64,000 bases of DNA from Bacidia rubella (taxonomy: Eukaryota; Ascomycota; Lecanoromycetes; Lecanorales; Ramalinaceae): NCBI GenBank assembly GCA_032158265.1, contig JAVTIF010000014.1, positions 992,001 to 1,056,000 of the forward strand. Reading direction: 5' to 3'. Both the position numbers and the translations under genes were made by a program. The notes under the pieces were generated by a model. The model was not told the origin of the DNA and did no database searches. It saw only the letters and a program-made list of their open reading frames with translations. The first letter of the stretch is position 1. Each line of letters starts with the position of its first letter. Below are positions 49,404-60,270 of the stretch, one piece after another.

Positions 49404-49553
49404 TGTTAAGAATTATAACTACTATTAATTATAAAGTTAATTATATTAATAGAAACTAGCTGAAAATGCAATATAAATACATTAGGGCCGGATACTATAT
49501 CCGATTAGGTAAAGCGTATCCCAATACTTCCTAGTTATAGAAGAACTATAACA
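49404..49553. repeat. Lone LTR of family G
   Basis: 150 bp, TGTTAAGAATTATAAC...AACTATAACA, the best-preserved family member (keeps GGGCCGGATAC and GTATCCCAATAC). Flanks ATTAT and ATTAC differ by one C/T, consistent with a RIP-altered target duplication, so probably a solo LTR. The adjacent bases also resemble the primer-site and 3' interior edges of G (see findings). Confidence 0.85.
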
Positions 49554-49932
49554 ATTACTTTTAAATTATAAAGATTATTTGTTTTTATTAAAAACAAAAA
49601 TATTAATAATAAGCTTTTTAATATATTTAATTATTAGTAAGTTATTTAATATATTTAATTATTAATAAGTTATTTAAATTAATACTAGATATATTATCTT
49701 TTTTCTAGTATTTATAATATTTTTTTAAACTAAATTTATAGCGTTTTTTATTGTTATTTTTTCTTTTATTCTTACTTTTTTCTTCTAGTATTTCGCTTCC
49801 TTTTTTAGACTTTATAGTAATTATAAAAGCTTTTTTTCTGTCTTTTTTAAAGTATTATAACAATTAATTAACCTACTTAATATTAAAAGTAGTTTTAGTA
49901 CTACTTCTCCTTCTATATATAATCTGTTGTCA
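49554..49932. other. T/C-rich stretch, nothing recognised
   Basis: A duplicated block TATTTAATATATTTAATTATTA occurs at about 49616-49637 and 49644-49665 (each shown in part). No coding frame. T/C-rich at 49740-49860. Confidence 0.4.
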
Positions 49933-50087
49933 AGTAACTAGAATACAATACTATTTATATTACTATTTAAATAAAATAAAATAACTTTACTTTTATATAT
50001 ATACTATTTATAATATATAATAGTAATATACTATTAATATACTTTTATAAAAGTAAAGATTTTTATAGAAGTAATATACTAGTTACT
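49933..50087. mobile_element. Foldback/MITE-like element, 155 bp
   Basis: The ends AGTAACTAGAATACAATACT and (minus strand) AGTAACTAGTATATTACTTC are inverted copies. The inner arms AACTTTACTTTTATA and its complement TTTATAAAAGTAAAG extend the pairing, so most of the element could fold into one hairpin around a TA-rich centre. No ORF. The target duplication is not clear. Confidence 0.65.
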
Positions 50088-51695
50088 CTTTTTTAAACTA
50101 ATATTAAGTTCTTTACTATAAGTACTAAGCTTTTTTTATATTAATTCAATTTATTAAAAAATACTGATTATTTTATCTATATAGATTTTTAAAATCCAAT
50201 AGATCTTTATTATACTAGATTTTATATTTTTTTCTATTTATTATTTATTTTTAATTGCTAGCTATATATAATTTCGTTATTTAGCTATTAAAAAGAAAAA
50301 AAGCAAATCTTTATATAAATAAATAGTAAAGTTAAATTCTTTTATAACTCAACAACTATAAAATTCTTTCTATATAAATAGCTAATAAGCAAAGCTAAAT
50401 ATTAATTAACTAGAGTTATTTAAAAAAATTTTAAATTTATTTACTAATTCTATATTCTTAAAACAGCTAATATTAATTATTATTAAATAAAACTATTCTA
50501 GTTATTTTATTTTATTGTTACTATAATAGTTAATAGCTATTTTATTTTTAGAAATTTTTTTTGAAAGGGTATATTTTTTATATATTATAGATATTTAATA
50601 ATTAGTTTAATAGATTTCTCTTTATTAATAATATATTCAATATTTTATTTAATTAATAAATATAAAAAATTTAACTATTACTATAAATCTATAACAAAAT
50701 TATATTCTACTTTATTTTTTATAAATAGTATTCTAAAAAAGCTATTATTTTTAAATTAGCTAAAGAAAAATAATTTAATACTAAAAAGAAACAATATTAT
50801 TTTTAGTTAATTAAATTTTTAAAAATCTATAATTATAGATTTTATTTTTATAATTATTAAACAAGTTTATAAACAACTTTTTTAAAAAAATTATAAGCTT
50901 TTTAATAATAAATCTATTTTTAATTAGACTAGTAATCCGGTATTTTACTTGAATATAAAAAAATTTCAAAAAAAATTAAAATAATAGTTTTATTTTTCTA
51001 GATAGCTAAAAATATAAATATAATTTTATATAAAAAGATTTATTAAATAAAAAATTTATTATTTTAATATTGTAATAATTATAAAATATTGTTAATTAAA
51101 CTATTAATAAAATAAACAAATCCTATCTATAAAATATAATAATAGTTAACGCTATATAATAAATAGTTAATTAAATAATTTTAAATTAAAAAATATAAAT
51201 ATTTTAATTATATAGTACTAAAAAATTGAGTTTTCCTTAGAATTCAAATAAAAATATAAATAATTATAGTAAATTATTTTTCAATCCTTATAACTTTAAA
51301 TAATTTTATAGATAATTTTCTATAATAATTTTTTAATTTATTTTAGTTTTAAAGAAGTTTTTTAACTTTTGTTTTAAATTATAGTTATTCTTTTTTATTT
51401 AATTGTTATTATTTTTAATATAAATTTCTTATTGTATTTAAAATGTATTACTATTTTATTTAGCTTAATAATATTATAACAATATATATATATATTATAT
51501 TGTTAAATAAAACTAATATTTTATTCTTAAATATATTAGTCTATTATTTCTTAGTATTTAGATATTAATATTTTAATTATAAAATGTTTTATTAATTATT
51601 GTTTTTAATTAAATTTTAAAATCTATAATAAGCTTTTTAGTTTAAATATCCTACTTATATATTAGTTTTTAAACTAATATTTATTATATTTATAT
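50088..51695. other. AT-rich, nothing recognised
   Basis: Long AT-rich stretch with stops in all frames. I looked for RT, integrase and DDE transposase motifs on both strands without success. Confidence 0.4.
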
Positions 51696-52078
51696 TGTTA
51701 CGCCCTAGGCTATATAGGCTGCTCGGCGATAAAAAACGGGTTTTAGATTAGTTCAGTAAGTAAACTAACTACAGCCTACTCGTAGATTTCGCGATACTCG
51801 CTAGATTGCTACCTGCGAGCAGTACAAGTGGCGCAAGTATTGTAAGTATTTATTAGATATATAAATATCGCTTTTTTCTATTTTAAATAAATCCGTTTCT
51901 TAGTAATTAATATATTTATTATTAAATACCTTTAATAAAGCTTTTCAAAATAAGTTATATTTTTTTTTATAGCTAAGCCGATATACTGCGCTTTGTTATA
52001 ATTATATATAAAGTTTGTTACTATTTGCTAAACAAATTCTATTGTTTTATAACTATTGCAAAACAAACGACTATTATA
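51696..52078 (+). repeat. 5' LTR of gypsy C
   Basis: 383 bp, starts TGTTACGCCCTAGGCTATAT with TG intact and ends CTATTATA. Unlike most of the window it retains CpG and GC-rich words (CTCGGCGAT, TTTCGCGATACTCGC). Confidence 0.92.
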
Positions 52079-52099
52079 TTTTAACTATTCACGATATCG

Positions 52100-54700
52100 G
52101 AAAAACGGATTTTTATATTATTTAATATCAATAGAAATCCTACTAAAGCCTTGCTCGATTTAGGAACTATTTTATATATAATATCCCAGGAATATACCGA
52201 AAAAATAAACGTACTTTTAATTAGAAAAACGAATCCTTATAATATAAAATTAATTATATAAAAAGAAATAAAAGAAATATAGATAAAAAGCAATAAATAT
52301 AAAAAGAAAATAAAATTCGATATCTATTTTAATATATTATAGTTTATAAAATAAAATTTATATATCGACTAAAAGTCGATATAAAAACGTATAAAAAACT
52401 AATTACTTAAAACATTTAAGAACTCGGTTAGAGTAAAAAAAGCTAATAGTAATTTTATCCGGAAATTTTGGATTTATATTAAAAAAGAGGCAATAGTTAT
52501 AGAAACTATATTTAAAAAATATAAAAACTTTAAAAATATATTAAAAAAATCCGAAAAAAAGCTGCTATTGCTAGATTATACTAAAAACAATTATAAAATT
52601 TTAATTGATAATCCTAGAGAATTGAAAACAAGTCTAATTTACGGTCTAACCGAAGAAAAATTAAAGATATTAAAAGAATATCTAGATAAAAATTTGAAAA
52701 AGAAATATATTTTTAAATCTAAATTATTAATTAGACAGTTAATTGTTTTTATTAAAAAAAAGAATAAAACGTTTAGGTTTTATATAGATTATAGGCGTAT
52801 TAATAAACTAATAAAAAAAGATAAGTATCCTCTGCTACTATTATATAAGCTTAAAAATAAATTTAGAAAAGCTAAGTTTTTTATATATCTAAATTTAAGA
52901 AACGTTTTTAATTTGATTCGAATAAAAAAAAGTAACGAATAAAAAACGGCATTCCGAACGAAGTTTAGTTTATTTGAATATAATATAATACCTTTCAAGC
53001 TTACTAACGTATTTTCTACGCTATAGCGAATCATAAACAAAGTATTGCATTAATTCCTAGACAAATTTGTAGTTATATATATAGATAATATACTAATATA
53101 CTTAGAAATATAGAAAGAATATAAGAAATATATTACAAAAGTACTAGAAATATTCAAAGAGAAAAAACTTAGAGTTAAATATAAAAAATCAATATTTTAC
53201 GCAATAAAAGTCAACTTCTTAAGATTTACAATAAATTTAAAAAGAATATCTATATAAATAAATAAGCTAGATACAATATAGCAATAACTAGTTTCAAATA
53301 ACCTTAAAAACTTATAAGCTTTCTTAAAATTTACTAGATTTTACTAGAATATAATTAAAAACTATATAAAAATAGTAATATTACTATCTAATATATTAAA
53401 GCAAAAATAATAGTTTCTCTAAACAAGAAAAAAAGAAATAGCTTTTAATAAACTAAAAAATATATTTGCTTTAAAAGAAACTCTCGGAATATTCAATTTA
53501 AAAAAGGAATCTACGATTTATATTAATATATTAGATAAAGCGATAAATACTTATATTTCGCAAGCTAAAAAGCTTATTGCTTATTATTTAAAAAAATTAT
53601 TATTAGCAGAAATAAATTATACTATAATAGATAAAGAAATATTAGCTATTATAGTATTATTAAAATACTAGAGAATATATATAGAAAGAATATCTATTCT
53701 AGTTAAAATATTTACGGACTATAAAAATTTAGTTTTATTGCTCGATAATAAAGAATTAAATTAGAAACAAAACTAATAAATAAATATAATATTAAGATTC
53801 AATTTCTTTATTCAATATATCGCCGGAACAAATAATATAATAATAGATGCTTTAAGTAGATAGCTTAACTATAAGTAAAGATAATAAGAAATACAATTAA
53901 TATTATAAAAAATAAAGAAAGAATTCGAGAATATTAATATAACGGAAAAGTATAAAGATATTATAAAAAATAATTATGCGATAAAAACAGTAAAATATTA
54001 AAAAGTCCTAAAGACTTATAAGAAAATATAAGCAATAAATAATTAAAAAAACCTAAGGCAAAACATAGAAGAAATACTTGCTAAATATGAAAATTATTAA
54101 AAAATAAAAAAAAACTAATAAAAGCCAAAAAAACTACTAAAGCTAGTCGAATTGCTAGAAAAACTAAGAACTACTATAGCAATAAATTTTATTATAAAAC
54201 TGCTAAAATTATACGATTTAAATACAAATATTTTATATAATATAATAGCTATAATAGTAGATAAATTTTCTAAATAAATAAAGTTTATTTTCTATAACAT
54301 TATAATAGATGTTCCGCAATTTGTAAGGCTTTTATTAAAAAAAAAATTTATAGATAAAGGTATTCTAGAGAAAATAATTAGTAATAGAGATAAGCTTTTT
54401 ATGTCCTATCTTATAAAAAATTTAAAAAAGACTCTAGGAATATAAAGCGGAATATTAACAGCTTTTTATTTTTAGTTAAATAAATAAACTAAACGAATAA
54501 ATTAAACTTTAGAAGAATATTTAAAGATCTTTTATTCAGATAAATATGAAAACTAAATCGAATTTCTGCTAACAACGTAGATAGCAATTAATTTTTCGTT
54601 TAATAAAGATATAAAAGCAACTTTTTAAGAAATAAAAACGGGGTTTTCAGTCCAATTCAGAATAAAAAATACAAATATATTAATAGTTAAAAATTTTATA
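52100..54700 (+). pseudogene. Gypsy C pol: protease, RT, RNase H, integrase
   Basis: Protease: ALLDLGTILYIIS near 52147-52185 (DSGA changed to DLGT). RT: an open frame at 52568-52942 (124 codons, longest in the window) carries the palm region (FRFYIDYRRINKL, AKFFIYLNLRNVFNLIRI), then after a TAA, AFRTKFSLFEYNIIPFKLTN and VVIYIDNILIYLE near 53069-53107, where DD is DN. RNase H: TIDKEILAIIVLLKY-like residues near 53620-53670 and YIAGTNNIIIDALSR near 53818-53862. Integrase: AINFIIK near 54178, ISNRDKLF near 54380 and QTKRINQ near 54487, so D, D, E are N, N, K, all single G-to-A outcomes. The zinc-finger HHCC part is mostly missing between RNase H and the core. Stops are few and all TAA/TAG; the start codon is not evident. 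Confidence 0.92.
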
Positions 54701-55168
54701 GAAAATATACAACGAGCTTAGATAAAAATAAAATACAAACTAATCTAAACGCAAAATAGAATAAAAAAACAGGAAAATAAAAATAGATAAAATTACAATA
54801 TTTATAAAAAAAAACTATATATTATTGAGTACTAAGAATTTAACAAATAAAAAACTCGAAAAGCTATATATTAAAGCTTTTCTAGTAAAAGATATTAGAA
54901 ATATAATCGCAACGCTAAATTTATTAAAAACAAAAACTTTTCTAAAATTTTATATTTCAATATTAAAGAAAATTGTATCTACAACAAAATTAGCAATTAA
55001 ATAGACTTGTACGATTAAAAACGAATAAAAAGTTAAGAAAATACTAAAAAAAGATCGAAATTCCTTTTTAGTTAAATAAAAGAACTTTCTTTACAAAAAT
55101 AATACTTAAGAACCTCGAAAAAATTTGAAGAATACTTAAGGAGTATTTAGAATTTTTAAAAAAGTAAT
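54700..55168 (+). pseudogene. Gypsy C integrase C-terminal tail
   Basis: The frame continues past the integrase core with Lys-rich sequence and several TAA/TAG stops. No chromodomain is recognisable. It ends in AT-rich sequence just before the polypurine tract. Confidence 0.55.
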
Positions 55169-55181
55169 ATAAAAGGAATAC
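55169..55181 (+). promoter_or_regulatory. Polypurine tract of gypsy C
   Basis: ATAAAAGGAATAC abuts the 3' LTR, consistent with plus orientation. Confidence 0.75.
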
Positions 55182-55565
55182 TATTACACTTTAAACTATA
55201 TAGACTACTCGGCGATAAAAAATGGATCTTAGATTAGTTTAATAAATAAACTAACTATAGCTTATTTATAGATTTCGCGATACTCGTTAAATTATTATTT
55301 ACGAGCAACGCGAATAGCGCGAATATTGCAAGTATTTATTAAATATATAAATATTATTCTTTTTTATTTTAAATAGATCTGTTTTTTAGTAATTAATATA
55401 TTTATTATTAAATACTTTTAATAAAGCTTTTTAAAATAAATTATATATTTCCTTTATAGCTAAGCCGACGTACCGCGCCCCGCTATAATTACGTACAAGG
55501 CTTGTTACTACCTGCTAAGCGAACTCTACCGTTCTACGGCTATTGCAAAGCAAACGACCGTTATA
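55182..55565 (+). repeat. 3' LTR of gypsy C
   Basis: 384 bp, starts TATTACACTTTAAACTATAT and ends CCGTTATA. Mutations are patchy: the first half is more AT than the left copy, whereas the last third (GACGTACCGCGCCCCGCTAT) is better preserved than the left copy. Confidence 0.92.
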
Positions 55566-56878
55566 TAAATTAGAGATCTACTCTGAAAAACTATATATTA
55601 TTTAAGTACTCTAAGTAGTTTAAGTGGCTTCTAAGCGTTTTTAGCTAATGAAAATATATATATTATTTTATTTCTTAGCAAAGAACTATAAAATTTAAGC
55701 TAAAATAGCGTCTGAAATCCTGTTTCTTATTTTAAAATATTTGTATTTCACTTAATACTATATATAATTAAAAAATAATAATATTTTCCAAATCCTTATT
55801 AAAAAGCTATTTAATATAATATATAATATTCTTTATAAGGCCCTAGTATAAAAATGAAATAAAAAAGAAAAATTTTTTTTTTCTATTAGCCAAGCTAAAT
55901 AAGCGGTTTAAGCAGCCCGTAAGAATAAATAATGCTTAAAAGCAAATTTACTTGTTTAGCTATTTTAGAATGTTTATAAACTAAAATTTAAACTTAAATG
56001 GCTTAATTCGGCTTAAAACGCTTAGAAACCCTAGATTCTAATTAAATAATTTGAAAATATAAATTTGTTTAATAAACTATAATATTGAAATCTATAGATA
56101 TATTATTATAATAGGCTATAATAATAAAGATTATTAAGTTATATAACAGAAAACTTATTTCTGATTTATTTATAAACTAATTTATAAATCTATAATTTTT
56201 TAAATATTAATTCTATTTTTAATATTTTTATTTTAATTAAATATTTCTTACTATAATTATTAAAAATTAGTATAGTAATAATAGCTTTTTTTTAAAGCTT
56301 TTTATATTTAATTTAACTTTTATTATTGCAATTAAACTTGCTATTATTATTAAAAATATAGTTATTAGATTAGTTATATTTACTTTAATTATAATTAGAA
56401 AATTTAAAATTATTAATAGTTTTTGAATTTTTATTATACTATTAAATATATATAAGTAGATTATTATAATACTATAATTAATAAAAGAGGAAAGGAAAGC
56501 TTTAATTAATATTTATATAAATACTTTTTATAAAGAGTATATAAAATAAATATTTAATTATTAAAAAATAAATTATTTTATAAAAGCAGTTAATTAAAAC
56601 CTAATAGTCCCTTTTACTATTAATAATATTATAGATAATATAAATTCTAATTACTTTATTTATAAAAACAATTATTATATATTTATTTGTTTTTATATTT
56701 ATATGTTTCTTTTTCAACTTTTTGCTTTTATATTTATTATAATCTCTATATTTAAGCAATTTTATAAAAAAGCTTATATTATTCTTTAAAACTATTAATA
56801 AAGAAACAAATATTAATATTTTTCTTAAACAATAAAATAATGTTTTATAGTTTTATAATAATACTACCTTACCGGCAA
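55566..56878. other. AT-rich sequence, nothing certain
   Basis: Less degraded patches at 55560-55720 and 55880-56040. A plus-strand stretch near 56480-56520 (IKEERKALINIYINTF) is weakly like the helix-turn-helix start of pogo/Fot1 transposases but is not supported further on. Confidence 0.3.
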
Positions 56879-57619
56879 ACTATAGTTAATCAAGTTAAAC
56901 TAGAGATTTTCTAGAGATTATATTTTTTCAGAGTTAACTTATTCTTTGTTCAGAGCGCAAATCAACAATACTTATAAGTTAAACTTAAAATAAAGTTAAT
57001 CTTATATAGAAAATAGTCTAGAGTTAATTTTAAGCTTATCTCTAGTTAATCTTAGCTTATCTCTAGCTAATTCTAAGTAATACTAGAGCTAAGCTCAGTA
57101 TAACTCAAGGAATTTCCCAACAAAAAAAAATTTAATTGTAATATATTAGTCTATATTAATATCTAAGCTTAGCCAGCGAGCTTGTATATATATGTTGGTC
57201 TAAATCACGTGATTTTGAAGTTAAAATTAAAATAGCATGGATAATCGTAGAGAAACTCAACTTCCAAAAATAAAGTTTTATTTTAACTTTAATTTTATAT
57301 TTCAAACTCTGTTCTAAGATTAACTCAAGTTAAACTTAAATTAAACTTATTATTAAGTTAAACTAGAGTTAATTTGGAGCTGAACTAAGTTCAACTTAAG
57401 TTAATATTTAATAAACTTATTAAAAAGTTGATTTTAAAATAAATGTTTTTTTAAGTTAATATTAAATTATCTCTTTCTAAAAGTCGATTTCTATTAAATA
57501 TAAGCTTAAACTAAACTCTTTTTTGAGTTCATTATATATTTAACTCTAAATAGACTTAAATCCAGTCTTTTTATAAGTTAATAATTAGTTTAACTTAAGT
57601 TTGACTTTAAAACTATAGT
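56879..57619. mobile_element. Inverted-repeat element with GTTAA-rich arms
   Basis: The left end ACTATAGTTAATCAAGTTAA and the right end read on the minus strand (ACTATAGTTTTAAAGTCAAA then CTTAAGTTAAACTA) are imperfect inverted copies. Both arms are packed with AGTTAA/TTAACT words, many as near-palindromes, for example two tandem copies of CTTATCTCTAGYTAAT at about 57029-57066. The centre near 57100-57260 is less AT-biased and holds the palindrome at 57202. No ORF. About 740 bp, resembling a non-autonomous DNA transposon with subterminal repeats. Ends and target duplication are uncertain. Confidence 0.5.
57202..57215. promoter_or_regulatory. Perfect 14-bp palindrome AAATCACGTGATTT
   Basis: Contains the CACGTG core bound by bHLH factors (for example Cbf1-type) in fungi. 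Its place at the centre of symmetry of the surrounding inverted-repeat element makes a structural role as likely as a regulatory one. Confidence 0.5.
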
Positions 57620-57987
57620 ATTCTCTCTAAGGTATTTTAAATATTACCTTATATATATTTAAATTTAATATTAGCCTATTTTATATATTTAAATATAACT
57701 CAAATATATTATAATATTTTTTTTAATTATTTATATACTAGAATATAAAACTTTATTTATTTAATTTTATTAATATTAACAATATATATAATTTAAGTTT
57801 ATTTTCTATATAGACTAATAACTATTTAAATATTATTAAAAAATCTATAAAAAAGACTTTCTTATCTATTAATAAAAATTTAAAATATTAAGAAAATACT
57901 ATTTCTTTAAAATAATTAATAGTATTGCTTTAAATTGTTTATTTACTTTGGATTCTTATTTTATTTTTAATACAATAAGATTAACCC
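57620..57987. other. AT-rich, nothing recognised
   Basis: Links the inverted-repeat element to the right R2 copy. No frame or motif seen. Confidence 0.4.
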
Positions 57988-58490
57988 TATATATTAAGAT
58001 TAGATTATTTTTTTATAAATATAGATTATATTATTTTTATTATAAACTTCTTTATAATTAAGCTATAATATAATATTGCTTATCTCAAAAAAACTTATTA
58101 TAATAATATATAGTTTAATTAATATTTCTATAATTAAAAGCTATTTATAAACTATAATAATTATTTTCATAATAAATTTTCTTAAATTAATAATATATTA
58201 TAATATAAAAAGTAAAACATTTATCAAACTAATATTTAACTTTATTATATTTACAGAATTTATAATATTTATAGTTAATTATTTATTAGTAATATTTCTT
58301 ATTAATAAAATTGCCCTAAAATACTTTATATATTTAATATTCTTTAATTATTAGATTTTAAAGACTAGCTTATAAAAAGACTTTATGGATTCCTTATAAT
58401 AAGCTTATTATTGCTTATACTTAATATAGCTAAATATTTAAAAAGATTATAACTCTGTATTTATAATTAGAAGAAATTATTATATTATTA
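57988..58490 (+). repeat. Dispersed repeat R2, right copy
   Basis: About 503 bp similar to 47912-48452. This copy has its own ~100-bp stretch (about 58320-58425) not shared with the left copy. Confidence 0.7.
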
Positions 58491-59970
58491 ATTAATTATT
58501 AAAAATATAATATTAATTAAAATAATTTTATTTAAATTATAATTAAGGTATTAATTATTAAATAATATACTTAGTAAAATTAAAAGATTTTTAAATCAAT
58601 TAATTAATTTAATAAAAAAATAATAAAGAAGTAAATATAGTATTTAGTAAATATTTTTAATATTTAATAAAATTATATTAAATAATAAGACTTCTTATAT
58701 TTTAGGAAATCTTAACTATAGTTTAATATTAATTAATTTAGTAATATTTATAAAAGGCTTATATTTTAATATAATTATATTTATTTATTCTTTTGGGGTT
58801 CCTTTTACTAATATAATATAAGGATTAATAATATTTAAATAATAAGTTATAATTTACTAATAAAAGAAATGTATTAAAAGAAATTATTTAATATTCTTTA
58901 TTAATCCTAATAAAGTATTAAGTAAGGTAGTTTAAGTTCTATTTCCTTTTAATTTAACTTTTGAAAAGCTAATAAGTTTTAATAACCTTTTAATTAAAAA
59001 GATATAATTAATGAAAATATTAATTAATTAATGTAGTTAAATTATTAATTAATAATTATATTAAATCTTTAAAGAAAATATATAAATTAATATAATTGCT
59101 TAGATAACAAATTTTAATATTCAGCTTGAGAATTTAGAAAAATAATTCTAATTATGTTTTTTAAAAGCTTAGAATTAATATAATAATTAATAGTTTATTA
59201 TAAAAAGTTAGGTTTTTTTATATTTAATACTTAATACAATGTATTTGTAAGAATTGTTTTAATAATTAATCAATATTATTATAATAAAATATAATTTTAT
59301 ATATTTATTAAGTATTAGAAATATAATAATTTAAATATTCTTACTATAATATTTAAAATATATTTAATAACTAATTAATTTGTTATAGAATATAAAAGAA
59401 GAGATTTTAAAGTTAAAAGCTTTTTTCTAGATAGTAGAATTGCTAAAAAAGAATTTAATAGTTATTATATAGTTAAATAAATAGTAATTTATTAGTAAAT
59501 CTAATAATTCTAATATAAATAATAAGTTTATAATATATAATAGAAGTAGCTAGAAAGCTATTCAGAGTTATTAAAGAGAGTTCTTTTTTAATTAAATATA
59601 ATATTTATAGATTAGCGTATATATTAAGCGTTTTTTATATAACTAAATATAATTATCTTTTATACTAATATTATTAAGTATACTAGCTTTTAACCCTTAT
59701 TAGTTTAATAGATTATAATCTAAATAATAAAGAATTATTAGATTTAATACATAAGATAGCTAATAATATAGACTTAATAAGTAGATATCACTATTAAATA
59801 CAATAAATTGTAGTTAAAAACAAAAGATAAGATTATAATATATAATTAATAGTAAATAAATTAATAATTCTAAGTATTAAAACTGAAACAATTACTTATA
59901 AAAGCTTATTAAGTATTAAATAATTATATAACTATAATAAATAGCTTTTAAAACCAATACTATTAATAGA
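58491..59970. other. AT-rich, nothing certain
   Basis: At 59527-59543 AATATATAATAGAAGTAG matches the start of the F LTR, but similarity stops there. Otherwise no LTR, frame or motif. Confidence 0.35.
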
Positions 59971-59971
59971 A

Positions 59972-60270
59972 AGTGTTGTAATCTAATCTAGTATACTTAT
60001 TTTAATATTGCTTAGTTAAACCTCAGTATAGCTAGCAAAACCTCGGCTTAATGACTTTTGTTATTGTAAATTAAAGCTTGATATAAGAATATATTAAAAG
60101 CCGATATATTAAAGCCTTAGCTTATAGTATTTAATATAGAACACTTGTTTTTCTTTTTCTTTTGTTTTTAATTTTTAGTATCTTTGTTAATTAAAGCTTT
60201 ATAAAAGTAGTTTTATATTATTAAACTAAATAGTTATTCAATATTATATTAAAGATTATTAATTATTATA
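59972..60270 (+). repeat. Possible 5' LTR or leader of gypsy H
   Basis: A less AT-biased block starting TGTTGTAATCTAATCTAGTA and ending near AATTATTATAACG, upstream of the gypsy H coding region. The partner LTR would be beyond the window, so this is a guess from composition and the TG start. Confidence 0.3.

Larger units (their letters stand above)
51696..55565 (+). mobile_element. Gypsy C: gag-less Ty3/gypsy element
   Basis: Direct LTRs of 383 and 384 bp. The interior is only 3.1 kb, and protease starts about 57 bp after the 5' LTR, so there is no room for gag. Protease, RT, RNase H and integrase follow in gypsy order, but the integrase zinc-finger region is also shortened. Flanks TATAT and TAAAT are near-identical (4 of 5). 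It is the most readable coding copy in the window, implying a recent insertion or lighter mutation. Without Gag it would have needed help to transpose. Confidence 0.9.

Noticed and set aside
52789..53040. 83-codon open frame on the minus strand
   Set aside because: Antisense to the RT palm of gypsy C; the plus-strand reading is clearly homologous to RT.
47912..58490. R2 repeats as LTRs of a single large retrotransposon
   Set aside because: Flanks CTTTT and ATTAA do not match and no pol belonging to it was found. Kept only as a repeat pair.
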